This document shows, piece after piece, positions 53,100 through 64,000 of a DNA stretch of 64,000 bases. This DNA is from Temnothorax longispinosus. Taxonomy: Eukaryota > Arthropoda > Insecta > Hymenoptera > Formicidae. The notes below the pieces were generated by a model. It ran no database searches and was not told the DNA's origin. It saw nothing but the letters and a program-made list of their open reading frames with translations. The DNA is taken from the NCBI RefSeq assembly GCF_030848805.1, contig NC_092360.1, positions 23,601,701 to 23,665,700 on the forward strand, given 5' to 3'. Made by a program: the position numbers and the translations under genes. Positions within the stretch are counted from its first letter, which is position 1. Each line of letters begins with the position of its first letter.

Positions 53100-54050
53100 C
53101 GAGCTGGCTCGATTTTAGAGAAGTGATATTGATTCGGATCGCGTCGAAATTAGTTGCATTCGTATCGGGCGCGGAAAAGCACACACAGGGGTTCTGAGGC
53201 AGAAACGAGCATTAGCTCTCAAACATGTCCGCGGTAGATTTCCCCGCGGACACTAATCACGCATTGGCATCGAGGTATTAGCCGCGAGCTCATGGGACAG
53301 ATAGCGCAGGTTTCCGGTTACCGATCAGTCAACTATACGTACGGTGCATCTCATGGTTTTCTTTCTCGCTTAAAAAAAATTATTTGTGCCGTCCTACTTT
53401 TGTCGATGAAATTTTTGTTAAAAATTGTGACCCAAAGATTTAATTTGAAAATATTCTATTTTTAACTTCCAATGTGCGGAACGATTATAATGGGAATAAA
53501 AATTGACTCCCTCTTCACAATCCCTCGTGTCCCGTGCAGTCTTTCGGCACTGCAATGCTCTCCGTAGCTCTCAGAAATACGTATGGGGCATGCATAATTC
53601 GCGTCTCGAACGACTCGAGCGTTTCACGCGACGAGTGTCGCGCGGATATAATCCGGAGTCCAATTAGCGATAATTACGGCGTGAATTGGGAATTCCTAAT
53701 GGTAGGTATCCCCGTTAGTTCGTTCGTTCGTTCGTTCGTTTGCGCTCACCGTGATTTTTGCAGACGGCGTAATTCGCGCCGGCGCAAATTAAATTCGCAC
53801 CTCGCTCATAATGCTGACGATTCGTTCGTTTACGCGAACCGAAGGATTTTGAGTTATGTTTCTTTTCTCGATGTCGTGTCCGTCGTTTCTTGGAATTTTC
53901 TCCAGCCGCAATCGTTTGTCGCGTTTCAGTGTAAAACTCAAGCTAATTTTCCGCTTCGGCATGATTCGGGCGTCACTATTCCAAGTTCTCTTCAGCGTTG
54001 GAGGCAGGGAACGGCGGAGAATTAGCGTATAAATTGGTTAATAATTCGGC
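53100..54050. other. GC-richer island with a TTCG repeat, no gene recognised
   Basis: A CpG-rich interval has a 163-codon + frame at 53534-54025. Part of that frame is made by a TTCG tetranucleotide repeat (53718-53740), which encodes S-F-V-R. The rest of the predicted peptide has no domain I know. It is not supported as a gene. Confidence 0.35.
53718..53740 (+). repeat. (TTCG)n tetranucleotide repeat
   Basis: About five and a half units of GTTC/TTCG in a row. Confidence 0.9.
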
Positions 54051-54059
54051 GCATTGGTT

Positions 54060-56380
54060 TACAATCTATATCGTGTTGGCATTAGCATTAAACCCGCTAA
54101 CAATGATTATTTTGTTCAACCCTATGAATAATTCTCTTCGATTCGCTTATACGTGGTTGACATTAAACGTGCTATTCATATCGCATATTTCGTATTGCAT
54201 ATTTGGTGTCGCATATATTTCTTTTGTGATCTGGTTATCAGAGGGTACCCAGGTCTTTAACTTTCTCCTTAATTTTATCTTCTAATAATTAAGAGTAAGC
54301 TTTTTGCAACTGTAATGATAATATCTTAATTTTTTTTAAATGTCGATATGACGAACTAATCACTTCGTAGTAATCGCCACACGTACTTATCGTAGTAAAC
54401 ATCGAATACAAAGGAACGTTGCGAATATATTTCCGTTGTTATTTATTATGTATTATTCCGAGATATTGAAGCAGTGTCTCGATTTAACAATGTCGCTTGC
54501 TTCGGCCAAGTTCTCGTTCTGTAAAATGACCCGACAAAGCTCTGTTACTCTGAATAAAACATGTCGTTTAAACTAATTCAGGAAATTACACCGGTTTGCG
54601 ACTCGACACAGTCGTGGAAACTATCGCCATTCGGACCATGTTGCGGGTACACTTGGGAATAGGTACCGGGGCGCGCTACCGTACAGTTTAATAATTTACT
54701 TATTAATTATTAATCTCAATTCGTGTACGACGCGTATGGGGCAATCGCGACAATTACATTGTGTCTCACGCGCGCATTGGTTCTGGCAAGTTATGGAAAT
54801 TATTTCATTCTTTATTTCATACATTGCTATTATTTCTTTTTACTTGTTTATTATAATATTTACAATATTCTCTTATCTCTAGCATTGTTGTCATCACTGC
54901 AACAATCAATTCAAGTTAAAGTTCAAATTCTGGTCCAAGTCCAATTACAGGCTCTAATTTTAATCAAATAATATAATTGAAATAAATTATTAAACACAAT
55001 AAAAAGTGTGATATCATTATGAAATAGTGTACACTACGTTATCACACTCCTCGGTAACGTTGGTGACCGATAGTTTTAATAATCAGAAAAATATGTTTTA
55101 CATATATCTTCAAAATCGATTGACAAAGGGGACAAAATAATTCGCCAGTGATAATGTGGGGGCAGACGTGGATTGACGTTAGCACCTTGACGAACGAGGT
55201 CATTTGTAGACACAGGCATTACAACGGCCCGATCGATGGGAGGCGAAGGGATGCATGGGGGCAGTTTGCAGGCGGTGATTTAAAGGTCTATGGAGCGATG
55301 ATGCCTTAAGATTACTTACTCGCCGGAACATAATTTCCCGGCTCCCGGCTGCGTCTTCATGCCGTAATTTACGGAAACTTGCTGGCAACATGTTAAGAAT
55401 GTCACTTCCCTCGCTCTAGCATGCACGCGAGGAGCTTAATCTTATTTGGGATAAAACAACTTTGATTTCCGAATTTCCGAATTACTTTTAGTGAAAGATT
55501 AATTCTTGTTATTACTTTTTAACGTCTGCATGTCTAATTGATTAATTCATATTGAAGAAACAAATACGAAATAAACAAAAAATGAGTTTTATGTAGTTGA
55601 TTTTCCGTTTATTTTTATCTGTTTCGATCTTTTCGTATAATTATTCCATTGTCAATTATTTTCCACTGCTAGCAAAGATTCCCTCTGTACAATCTCGTGT
55701 TACGTGGGGGGGCTCAAAATGAAATATTATATGCAACTGTGCCTGAAGCAAAACTCCTTTTTTGATTAGGCAAACTTAATACGTTGGCTCCAACATTCCG
55801 TTATGTATCGGGTTGCACGATTCGCAATTATGCATTCATTGCGGTACCATGCGTTATTCAATGCGATATTGAATATCGCGTTACCAAACAAAACATTGCG
55901 GAATATCGGGATTTCTCCGAGTAATTGGAAGGCTTGTTACCGAAACTATTACCGCGATCGCATTATAATTACACCCTCTGTGCTCAGTGCCGCGTTGCAG
56001 GTTTATCATAATTTCGTATACATCGTAAATAGGAAACCTGTTAATTGAACCTGACCGTTATTAACTTGCGTTGGCATTAACTTTGCGATACCTTCATTAT
56101 CCTTAATACTGTTTGCTTACTGCTTTACAAAAAGAGTCTTGGATACGTTTTGGAAAATGTATTTGAAAAATCTAATCGCAGTTGACGCAATTAACGACAT
56201 TATGTCTTGCATATGTGACAATTATTCCAGAAAATTTCAATAACTTTGGTTTTAGAAATCTTCGAATGTTTGCTTACGTAGATCTTAGATTTCTAAACTT
56301 ATTTATAGTTTCGTCAAACTTTTATCTTACAATGACTTGATTTTTTATAGATTTTGTTTTTATATATAGGATAAGGAGAA
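54060..56380. other. AT-rich intronic DNA with GC-richer patches
   Basis: A hairpin with AGTGTGATA/TATCACACT arms spans 55005-55048 and encloses a TAGTGTACACTA palindrome. A GC-richer patch lies at 55140-55440. The + frames at 53998-54285, 54723-54971 and 55803-56048 have no recognisable product. Confidence 0.4.
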
Positions 56381-56381
56381 G

Positions 56382-56530
56382 CTATTTGAGTCAATAAAAG
56401 AAAAAATCGAATATAAAATTTTCAAAATAAGGAGAGGCTTTTTCAGCTTTTTGGTTTTTTGAAGCTTTTAGGCTTTTTAGCTTTTTGTCTTGGAAATTTT
56501 ATATCCGATTTTTTACTTTTACTCAAATAG
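56382..56530. mobile_element. Fold-back element with inner AGCTTTTT repeat
   Basis: The left arm CTATTTGAGTCAATAAAAGA through ATATAAAATTTTC is inverse to the right arm GGAAATTTTATATCC through ACTTTTACTCAAATAG. The arms are about 41-46 bp with several mismatches and a short indel. The loop (about 56428-56489) is a degenerate tandem array of AGCTTTTT/GGCTTTTT words. It has the structure of a MITE or fold-back repeat and carries no coding sequence. Confidence 0.85.
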
Positions 56531-56879
56531 TCCCTTCTTCCCCTACATTGACTCCAATTTTACTATATAAATTTTTCACTATTAAATTACATTTTTTCTT
56601 AGTTTAATTACTTATCTTTATATGTATGTAATTTATGTATATATGTTTTTCACAAATTTTTGAAATTGAAATTACATAAACCGATAAATCTTGATTTCAT
56701 AGAATTTTTATACGACAAATTTTTAATAACGCAATTTCTTTAATGCGAAATTTAAATCTCTACAAATCTTTGATTTCATGGAATCTGACTATAGATTTAT
56801 ACATTATTTATACGCCATATTATCTTTCAACTTCTATTTGACAGAGCATTCGGCCATCTTTATTTTGTCTATACATAAA

Positions 56880-57240
56880 CTAATGATTCATTTGAGATGT
56901 TAGAGATACCAAAGAAGGACGCGGGTCGAGTATACGATGCTAGTTGAGAAAGAGACGGGGATCGAACTTTTGGCAACTCGTAACTATCGACCGGTTGAAG
57001 CTTGGATAGTGTCCAGCTTCGACAACCGGGGGATACGGAAGACCCTTGATGAGGTCCCCGAGAGTCGACTTCACTCTTTCCCCTCCGATCGTCTTCCATA
57101 TCGAACCTGTCACCGTTTGCACGAACTCTGCGACCATTCGTGTCTATCATAGTTTCTTGTTGGTAGCCACATTGAGTATGATGACCCGAAGTGCAGAACT
57201 TTTCATTCGCTTACTGCTAGAAAGTAGCGTTGTAGTTCGA
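56880..57240. other. GC-richer patch upstream of exon B, no exon recognised
   Basis: Both strands are open for 60-90 codons at 56869-57243. No RRM or other similarity was seen and no convincing exon can be drawn. It ends about 300 bp before exon B. Confidence 0.35.
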
Positions 57241-57505
57241 TAACTTTGTAATTTTTATTTTTTTGATATATTGTGAAATTTTTATGTCAGTTTAGTCATA
57301 ATGTGGATGAAAATTTTCACAATTAGTCTGTCAATAATTGAAATAAATTTTTCTTCGTGAAATTGACTGACAAAGGACAGTAGTAATACTATATAGCCTT
57401 AATGATAAATCTTCAAAGAAAAGCTTAGCTGATGTAAGAAACCATCCTTAACATTTTTTATTAGCGAAATGATCAATTAATTTAATACTTTTCCTAAATA
57501 CTCAA

Positions 57506-57535
57506 CTAACCAAAATCATCAATTTTCTGTTACAG
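57506..57535 (+). promoter_or_regulatory. Branch point and 3' splice site of exon B
   Basis: CTAAC (57506-57510) with a branch adenine at about 57509, then AATTTTCTGTTACAG up to 57535. The spacing of about 26 nt is normal for insect introns. Confidence 0.8.
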
Positions 57536-57618
57536 GATGTTGCTTTGTAACCTTTTACACTAGAAAAGCGGCTTTGGCAGCGCAGAACGCTCTTCATAAC
57601 GTCAAGACCTTCAGCGGG
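57536..57618 (+). CDS. CELF1/2 (bru): Bruno/CELF RNA-binding protein, exon B (RNP1 half of RRM1)
   Basis: This 83-nt exon continues RRM1. Joined to the single base left by exon A (phase 1), it reads G-C-C-F-V-T-F-Y-T-R-K-A-A-L, then AAQNALHNVKTFSG. The GCCFVTF stretch is the RNP1 motif, and the AAL..AQNALHNVKT helix is typical of CELF1/2 proteins. An 83-nt exon at this place is, as I recall, also seen in vertebrate CELF genes. The acceptor is TTCTGTTACAG ending at 57535, with a good branch-point match (CTAAC, 57506-57510) about 26 nt upstream. The donor is GTAAGT at 57619. The exon ends in phase 0, which fits a following exon starting with the conserved M-H-H-P-I-Q-M-K-P segment. I could not find that segment before 64000, so it probably lies beyond the window. 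The reading frame is intact. Confidence 0.92.
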
Positions 57619-58739
57619 GTAAGTGAACATGACGTAATAATTAACTTGATGTTCGATTGCGATAAATATATGCGTGTATGCGAGTTTCTTCAAAATTTAA
57701 ATAAAAATTGGAATTAACTTGATAAAATTGGCAACAAATTTTTAACTGTCAAAACTTTATGCAGTAAATTAATTCCAAATATATTACAAAGAACTACAAC
57801 GATTATTTTGCGATGTGAGTGAATATTATAAAATTATATTATGCAATAGTATATTATGATATTATGCTACTTGCATTATGGACATGCGCGATGGCTTCTG
57901 GATGATTATCCTTCAAACCAAACGCAAGTTAGTCACCTCTGATCACAAATCACGGTTGTTGCTGCATGTATCAACATTGTTATCTATAGAAATGTTTAGA
58001 TAGCTTCAACATATGCCGAGTGCCGAATCAATTGCCAGATGCATCCGCTTAGCCGAATAATGAACGTTTACGCAGATAATTATCCGAGTGCCGATGATTG
58101 ACCGAATAATGAATATTAATACGGTTGATCGTTCGAATAAATTATTCAAATCAATGTGGCAGGCTCGATGAATCTTGGAGTAATCATCGATACAAACGAG
58201 CGGTGCGTCGCGGTCGCAAACAACGTCGATTCATACTACTAGAACCATGTTCTTCGAGCAATCGACTCCTTTCTTAATTGCGGAACGAAGTAGTACAATT
58301 GCTTTAATATTACAAACTTATCAGAAACCGAGGATGTTATGACTTTATGGAATCTTAATTAAATAAAAAATGCAAAATATTATATTATTGATGGAAGGAA
58401 AAGCATATTTATAACTGTTATTCTTCTCTTTCCATCAGTTTTACGTGTGATAAAAACAACTATTAGAGTTACAAAAAAAGATTAGTAAGTAAATTAATAT
58501 AAAATTGTATGTGTTTTGTGTTTATACTAAATAATCGTTATTTATCATCAAAATGCTATTATATTTAAGAACTGGTAATACTATAAAATTTGTGCACAAT
58601 ACTGCACATGCAATACTGCAAAATTTGTAAAAGCTAGGAAATTTATGCACGTTATCAACTGTAAAATGAGTGCTGGAGTTTAACAAAGTCCGGGATTAAA
58701 AATGGCGATTTTAAATTAAACTGTGTACAGAAGGGCCGT

Positions 58740-59300
58740 AGTGTATACGAATGAGGAAATTTGAACAATCTTCTCGTTGGCGCTAATTGATTTAACTGGA
58801 GCAGGGATTAGAGAAAATTTCAAATGACGCATTTTTAAGCTTCTCTGTCTCTCTTTCGAATATCCGAGGGTAGGAGGCTCCATTATAAAGCTCTCGATCC
58901 TCTTTTTGATTCGAGATAACGCCGTTCTCGCCCGCGCTTGGAAAAATATTCCGTCAGAAAAGCAGCTTTCCTTTCTTCAGGTTTGGCGTCCCGTCGATTA
59001 CAGGCGACCGGGGGGCCGAAGATATCGTTGGAAGTGAGCCTGTACGATAATTACAGTTTCCCTGGAAACTTTCGATGCAATTACGAGACGTCATTATGAG
59101 CATTTAACCGAGCAGGCCTGGCAATTCCGTCCTTCCTATCCTCCCCTCTTCCGGCCTGTAGCTCATACACGCGTGCTTGTGCCTGAATTTACGAGAATAA
59201 TTATTATCGATCGAAAGAGCGAAAGGGCGTGCTGAATGTGCGACGATCCCTGCAAAGCCGCGTGCGGATCGTTAATAATACTCGATATGTTAAATGTGGC
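58740..59300. other. GC-richer intronic island, no gene recognised
   Basis: A mixed-composition interval lies between AT-rich flanks. It is closed for long frames and no RNA gene was recognised. Confidence 0.35.
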
Positions 59301-60289
59301 TGAACCGCAATAAATTGCATCAATTACATATGGATGTTCCATTATATTAAATCTATGAAAATCTTCCTTTCTATTAACAACATGAATTTAACAACACACC
59401 GCAGTTGTTCCTTTAATTATGTATTTATGTAAATTACATAATCCTTCCTAAGGGTCTTTCCACATACTTCATTTAAGTTTGCCATGAGAATAATCTTTTT
59501 ACTATTTTTTTTTTTATAATAAACGTTTATATTGCGTAAACTTCATTATATTGCTTTACAGCATAGTAGAATATAGTTACAATTTAAGCTAATTGATTCC
59601 TGTGATTACTGTTATATTTTACATTAATATTTAACATATTGCTTTCTAAAAATATTAAAAATATTTTTTTAGAAAAAGTTAATAGAATGTTTTATTAATC
59701 ACGAGAATAATAAATCACTGCGCTTTAGAAAGTAAAGCTCTCTTGTAAAACCACGACTGCGTATCTGAACTTCCATATATTTCACACCCATTAAATCCAT
59801 TCTTTGCACGCGAGCAGCATTGAACTTGCGAATAATTTAAAGTCATACCACGTGTCTTGTGAAATTTATTCAAGAAAAAAAAAGCTTTATCGATCCATCG
59901 AGCGAAGCGAAACAACAAGCTTTTCTTACGCATCGTGCGGCGGCAGCATCATCTTGGCATCGCTTCAGGCACCTTTTCTTCTGCAGGGATGACTGATCCG
60001 CACAGTCATTTAGCTTTAGTAGTTTAGTGAACCCACATACTGGAGCTCAATACATTGCGGATACATACACAGCCAAAATAGCACAGTAAATAGTTGAGAA
60101 AAGTCGAAGCAAAATTCAATCTTTCTTAAGAAAAAGAAAAATGATCAGAATAAGAGTAAAACTCATATAAATTCATATGTTGGTAAATAATCAATACGCG
60201 AAATAACACAAACTGAAGTTTACTTTTTTCTTTTTTATTCTTAAAAAATAGACATCTTTTTACATTCAAGCAGAGTACAGTAATAGCTG

Positions 60290-60381
60290 CACTGCAAATG
60301 CACAATAGCTATTTTAATGCGCTATCATAGCATTAAAATCGCCATGAAACTAACAGTATGCTATTTCTGGTGCATGTAGTG
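60290..60381. repeat. Small inverted-repeat element (92 bp)
   Basis: The ends CACTGCAAATGCAC and GTGCATGTAGTG are imperfect inverses. Inside is a perfect hairpin, ATTTTAATGC / GCATTAAAAT (60311-60339, nine-base loop). The CACTGCAAAT start resembles the end of the two ~207-bp MITEs, but the interior is different, so a relation is uncertain. Confidence 0.55.
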
Positions 60382-60954
60382 TCATAATATTTTTATAAAA
60401 TACCCATTTTATAAATTTCTTTTTTGTTTCTTAAAAAAACTAACTTGCATGCTACTTAAATTTTCGCCCAATAGACATTTTCTTTTAACATTAGCAACAT
60501 AATATGTAATATTAATTTCCAAGTACATAATGCTCTTATTGTTAGTACATAAAGAACGTAGCGTCATTTAAATTTAAATCTTGGAATAATGAAGGAAAGA
60601 AGAAAAAGGAACATTTTATAATAAGCTGTAAGAGATATGTACAAAGAATACTGTTGGAAAACGATAATTTATTTATTATTTGACATTACTCGTTCAGTTT
60701 ACTCAATGTACATTTACAATACTCCTTACCCGTCTACTCACGAATATAAAAAGCGACAAGCTGCACTCGACTTTTTCCTCGCTTCCAAAGAAGGTCGCGT
60801 GCCATGAAAGAGGCGGAATCTGAGACTCTTATGCCGGCTATTAATTAAGGGGGTTAAATAGCCGGAAGTCGAGCAGTTGCTCTTCGAGAAAGAGCGTGCG
60901 GCGGGCAATGTTCAATCGGGAATAGAGTGATAGAAAACAAATCTGGAGCGCGGG

Positions 60955-61041
60955 GTTTCTCTGATGTAGAGAAAGGGAGGAAAGAAGAAGAAGAAAGTGG
61001 AACGTCCTTGAACGACGTATAAAAAGAAGGAAAGTAGAGAG

Positions 61042-61079
<38 letters not shown>

Positions 61080-61330
61080 AAGAAAAAGAGAGAAAGTGGA
61101 AAGGAAGGGGAAGGAAGGATAAGAAGGAAGAGGAAGAGGAAAGGTGAATTGCAGAACGACATTTTCGCAATGAAAAGGGTTGACTGAGTATAAGTGGGTA
61201 GCTGAAAGGAGCAAGAGTCGAAAGAGGCGGTGGAAAACGAGGAGGACGCTCAGGGGGATTGCAAACTCCGAAGAGCGGGGGGAGGAGGGAGTAAGAAGAC
61301 GACGGAGGTAGCAGCGGTATAGGCGGGAGA
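60955..61330 (+). repeat. Long purine-rich tract with (GA)n core
   Basis: The + strand is dominated by A and G for about 375 bp. A perfect (GA)n run lies at 61044-61077 (about 17 units), with AGGAAGGGGAAGGAAGG words after it. Overlapping minus-strand frames of 100-165 codons encode only F/S/L-rich low-complexity sequence. A shorter pyrimidine-rich tract follows at about 61468-61520. Confidence 0.9.
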
Positions 61331-61919
61331 GGGTAGATAGAAGGCGAATAGAGAACGGCTTGTGCATTTGAAGGAGTTTAGCTTTTCTCGTATCAGATTT
61401 CGTTTCCACGAGTGGCGTCGAGTTGAGAGGTCTGTGTTGGCTCGGAGAAATGACTCGAGAGCCCGAAACCTTTCCCCTCTCTTTCTCTCTCCCTCATTCT
61501 CTTTCTCCTCTCACCGCCGACTCCTTTAGTCACCCTTTTGCAACCTTCCCACTCTAAGCCGAGTACACCAATGCGTTTCAATGCTATTTGGTGTCCAACG
61601 GCAGATTTACTTCGTATGGGAATCAGCGAGAGATGTCCTGTTGTTCCACACGCACGATTCGCGCGGATCGATTTCTACTATCGCGATAGTTTGAGGCACG
61701 ATGGTTTACAATTTCAGATTGAAATTATCTATCTATTGCATGGCGTTCAAAATAGTATTCAAATATCACATTGTGATATAAAATAGCTCGAATGTCATAT
61801 CGCGTTCAGAAAGGTATGTTTTATTATCCATTGTAAAAATCCTCGTCTATTTTCGTTCTCTCAATGCGGGAATCTACTTCATATATCGCCAGAATTCGTT
61901 TAAAAAAACGTTGCATGCT

Positions 61920-62290
61920 ATTTTTCCGTTGCCAATGAAAATTTTTTTCGTGCGTGTAAATCAACGTCGCACGAGGGGGAAAAAAAAGGTATTTGCGTCT
62001 ATAATTGAAATAGCGGAGTATCCCGTGGCGATTTTGCGGCAAAGAAGGGGGAAGAGCGCGTCTGGCTCGCAGCCGCGAAATTGGCGGAAAACCGTGGCGA
62101 ATTTACAAGCATGCATACCGCGCTCGCAACAATGCGTAATATTATTAAAGCGCGGCGGGACGAGAGATATTGGAGCGTTAGTAGGCGAGATACAAATGGA
62201 AAATGAAACCATTATACGGCGAGTGCTTCGGCGCGATCGATGAATGCGCGCAAATGGCGAGCAGAAAATTCCTCGTAATCGATCACCCGT
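61920..62290. other. GC-richer, CpG-bearing island, no gene recognised
   Basis: Both strands are open for 110-120 codons (61911-62329). The products are not recognisable and there are no convincing splice sites. The remaining sequence to 64000 is AT-rich, apart from 62820-63350, which has mixed composition and also holds nothing recognisable. Confidence 0.35.
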
Positions 62291-64000
62291 CAGTTCTTTT
62301 GAAAGATCTATATATGATGTATAACGCAAGCTTAAAATTAAGAATGAGAAATGTTATAAATTTCACATAGACATAGGGAAGGCAATTCTTTTTTAACATG
62401 TCAGTCACTGCATTTGAATAAACGTCATTTTTATTTAGTTTTAATGTATTTCTAGCGTTATACTAATTTTATAGGTTGGACTTTATTTAATTTAGATAAA
62501 GTCATTACAGAAGGAAACGTCGATGTAAAATTAAATTCTTCTTTGAAAATTTAATAGATTGAAGGAAAGACATTGGAAAAATGTCGCAAGAATATACTAA
62601 ATCTTTCAAATAACGAGAGAGAGATGCAAATCCAAAATGTAACAGACATATCTAGAAAATTTTCGAATATTAATATAATGTAATATACGTTAAAATATTT
62701 GGCCGACTTAAGACTAAATAATACGTGTACCTTCTATTAATTTCTACAAACATTGAAAATAGCTTTGCCTCCAAAAAAACCTTCTAAATAAGAAATAAGC
62801 TGAGAGGAACTATCGAGATCAGGATGGAAAAAGATGAAAAAGACATCCAAGTCGGTGGCGGAAACGAAAGTAGCCTTCCTTCCTTATTCGACGCCGGCCA
62901 GTCTCGTTTCCGTGGTGGGCTCTAAAATATTCAGGTTAACCCTGAAGTCAGTTGGCGGACATTAACGATCAATATCGATGGAATGTCTACTGAATGTCTC
63001 TACTGAAATTCGAAATGCACCAACTATGTCTCTGGTGCTCTGAAAGAGCCTGAGAGAAGGACAAAGATGAAGCGAGAGGGAAATTCGATAAACCGCTATG
63101 ACACACTCGATAATTCACGTTAATAATACAGTCCATTCACTCGATTGCACATATGCAGATATATGCATGATGCGTGCACAGCTGTATTGTCGCGATAACG
63201 TGATAAGTCACACCGTGACACTTTCCGTAAAATAACGATAATCGATGCAGTCTTTACGCGAGAGTATTGTGGTAACTTCGCTTATTTCGCGACGCCTACC
63301 AGTGAGGCAATCTTCCAATATCGATATCGTGGTACTGTATATTACTTCGTGGAAACGAAGAATTAAATTGGACGATCTTATATTAATCCATTAAATCAAG
63401 CAACGAAAAATAAATGAGAAAAAATATGATTGAATAGTCACCTTTAATCTCCATAAAATTTTTATCAAGATTGTACTTTATCGTGTGCAGTTAGAAGTAG
63501 CTCAAAAATAAGCTCATTTATATTTGCCATTATACAATGAAACGACTAAGAAATAAAAAAATAACTAATTAGTGTATTATTTATCAATCGCGAGTATTGC
63601 GTGTGTAACAATGTTAAGTTTTAATGTTTTTCCATTCGTATAATTCAATAAAGAAAACGGATAATTTTAAAATCAATTTATATATAAGAATTTATAAGAA
63701 AACCGGTTTTATAAATTTTCTCATGTACTTTATTATTATATGAGGCTGTAAAATAAGTTTTAATAAATAAATGCACTTTACTGGTATTAACCAAATATAC
63801 ATAACTACAATAATGGCTATAATAAAATATAAGACGTATATAATTTTCTTTCTACACATTTACACATAATTAGCATTAGAAATGTTGGCCTATAAAAAAT
63901 CTTTATTTTAAATATTACTTTATATGTATTAAAAAAATTGTTAAATTTGGGTTGGCATTGTAAAATATATTATATTATATTAGAGAAAATACAATGTGTT

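Larger units (their letters stand above)
1981..57535 (+). other. Giant intron (55,555 bp) of the Bruno/CELF gene
   Basis: The donor GTGAGT (1981) and the acceptor TTCTGTTACAG (ending 57535) bound this phase-1 intron. It separates the RNP2 half of RRM1 from the RNP1 half. The contents are AT-rich DNA with scattered GC-richer islands and decayed transposons. No other Bruno exon was recognised inside it. If the donor is not used, the exon A frame runs on to a stop at 2055-2057 and gives an 80-residue product lacking RNP1. Very long introns are known in Drosophila bruno genes, so the size is plausible for the family. Confidence 0.85.
57619..64000 (+). other. Intron after exon B (continues past the window end)
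   Basis: The intron starts with GTAAGT at 57619. At least 6.4 kb follow without a recognisable next exon; the M-H-H-P-I-Q-M-K-P-A-D segment expected next in CELF1/2 proteins was not seen in any frame. It contains GC-richer islands at about 58740-59280 and 61920-62290, a purine-rich tract at 60955-61330, a short hairpin element near 60290-60381, and otherwise AT-rich sequence. Confidence 0.75.

Noticed and set aside
53534..54025. 163-codon plus-strand open frame
   Set aside because: Part of it is a TTCG microsatellite; no recognisable domain, no splice structure and no supporting context.
1981..57535. Recursive (ratchet) splice sites in the giant intron
   Set aside because: I looked for a pyrimidine tract followed by AG|GTAAGT-type junctions; candidates such as 6383, 18692 and 26030 lack a good pyrimidine tract or donor, so none is convincing by eye.
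60841..61409. Minus-strand frames of 100-165 codons rich in S, L and F
   Set aside because: They are the translation of the complement of a (GA)n/purine tract in three frames.
57619..64000. The next Bruno exon (M-H-H-P-I-Q-M-K-P segment)
   Set aside because: No matching sequence with splice sites was found; the exon most likely lies beyond 64000.

Overview
The window looks like an AT-rich insect nuclear genome, most likely an ant or another hymenopteran. That is an inference from the protein similarity of the two exons, the base composition and the transposon types. Almost everything here is non-coding. The only protein-coding sequence I can support is two exons on the + strand (about 1811-1980 and 57536-57618). 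They splice in frame into the first RNA-recognition motif (RRM1) of a Bruno/CELF RNA-binding protein of the CELF1/2 (arrest/bru1, bru2) class. Exon A carries the RNP2 motif and exon B carries the RNP1 motif; both have canonical GT-AG splice signals.

Layout: 1-1810 is the end of an upstream intron or 5' region. 1811-1980 is exon A. 1981-57535 is one intron of 55,555 bp. 57536-57618 is exon B (83 nt). 57619-64000 is the start of the next intron, and the following exon lies outside the window. The large intron alternates long AT-rich stretches with roughly twenty 0.3-1 kb islands of higher GC. Those islands read open in several frames by composition alone and show no convincing genes.

Mobile and repeat content: a decayed 1.3-kb Tc1/mariner-superfamily element with TA duplications, long terminal inverted repeats and a broken transposase (15230-16527); two opposed, nearly identical ~207-bp MITEs (7766-7973 and 30132-30337); a 136-bp MITE (50608-50743); a fold-back element with an inner AGCTTTTT-type repeat (56382-56530); a hAT-like terminus fragment (27079-27185); a nearly loopless 75-nt inverted repeat (42661-42735); other short hairpins, tandem duplications and GA/CT/AT microsatellites.

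I found no tRNA or rRNA gene, no CRISPR array, no bacterial-type operon and no clear nested gene. The points most worth following up are the giant intron that interrupts the RNP1 motif, the opposed MITE pair carrying a perfect TGACGTCA site, the 75-nt hairpin, and a 111-codon open frame at 48536-48871.
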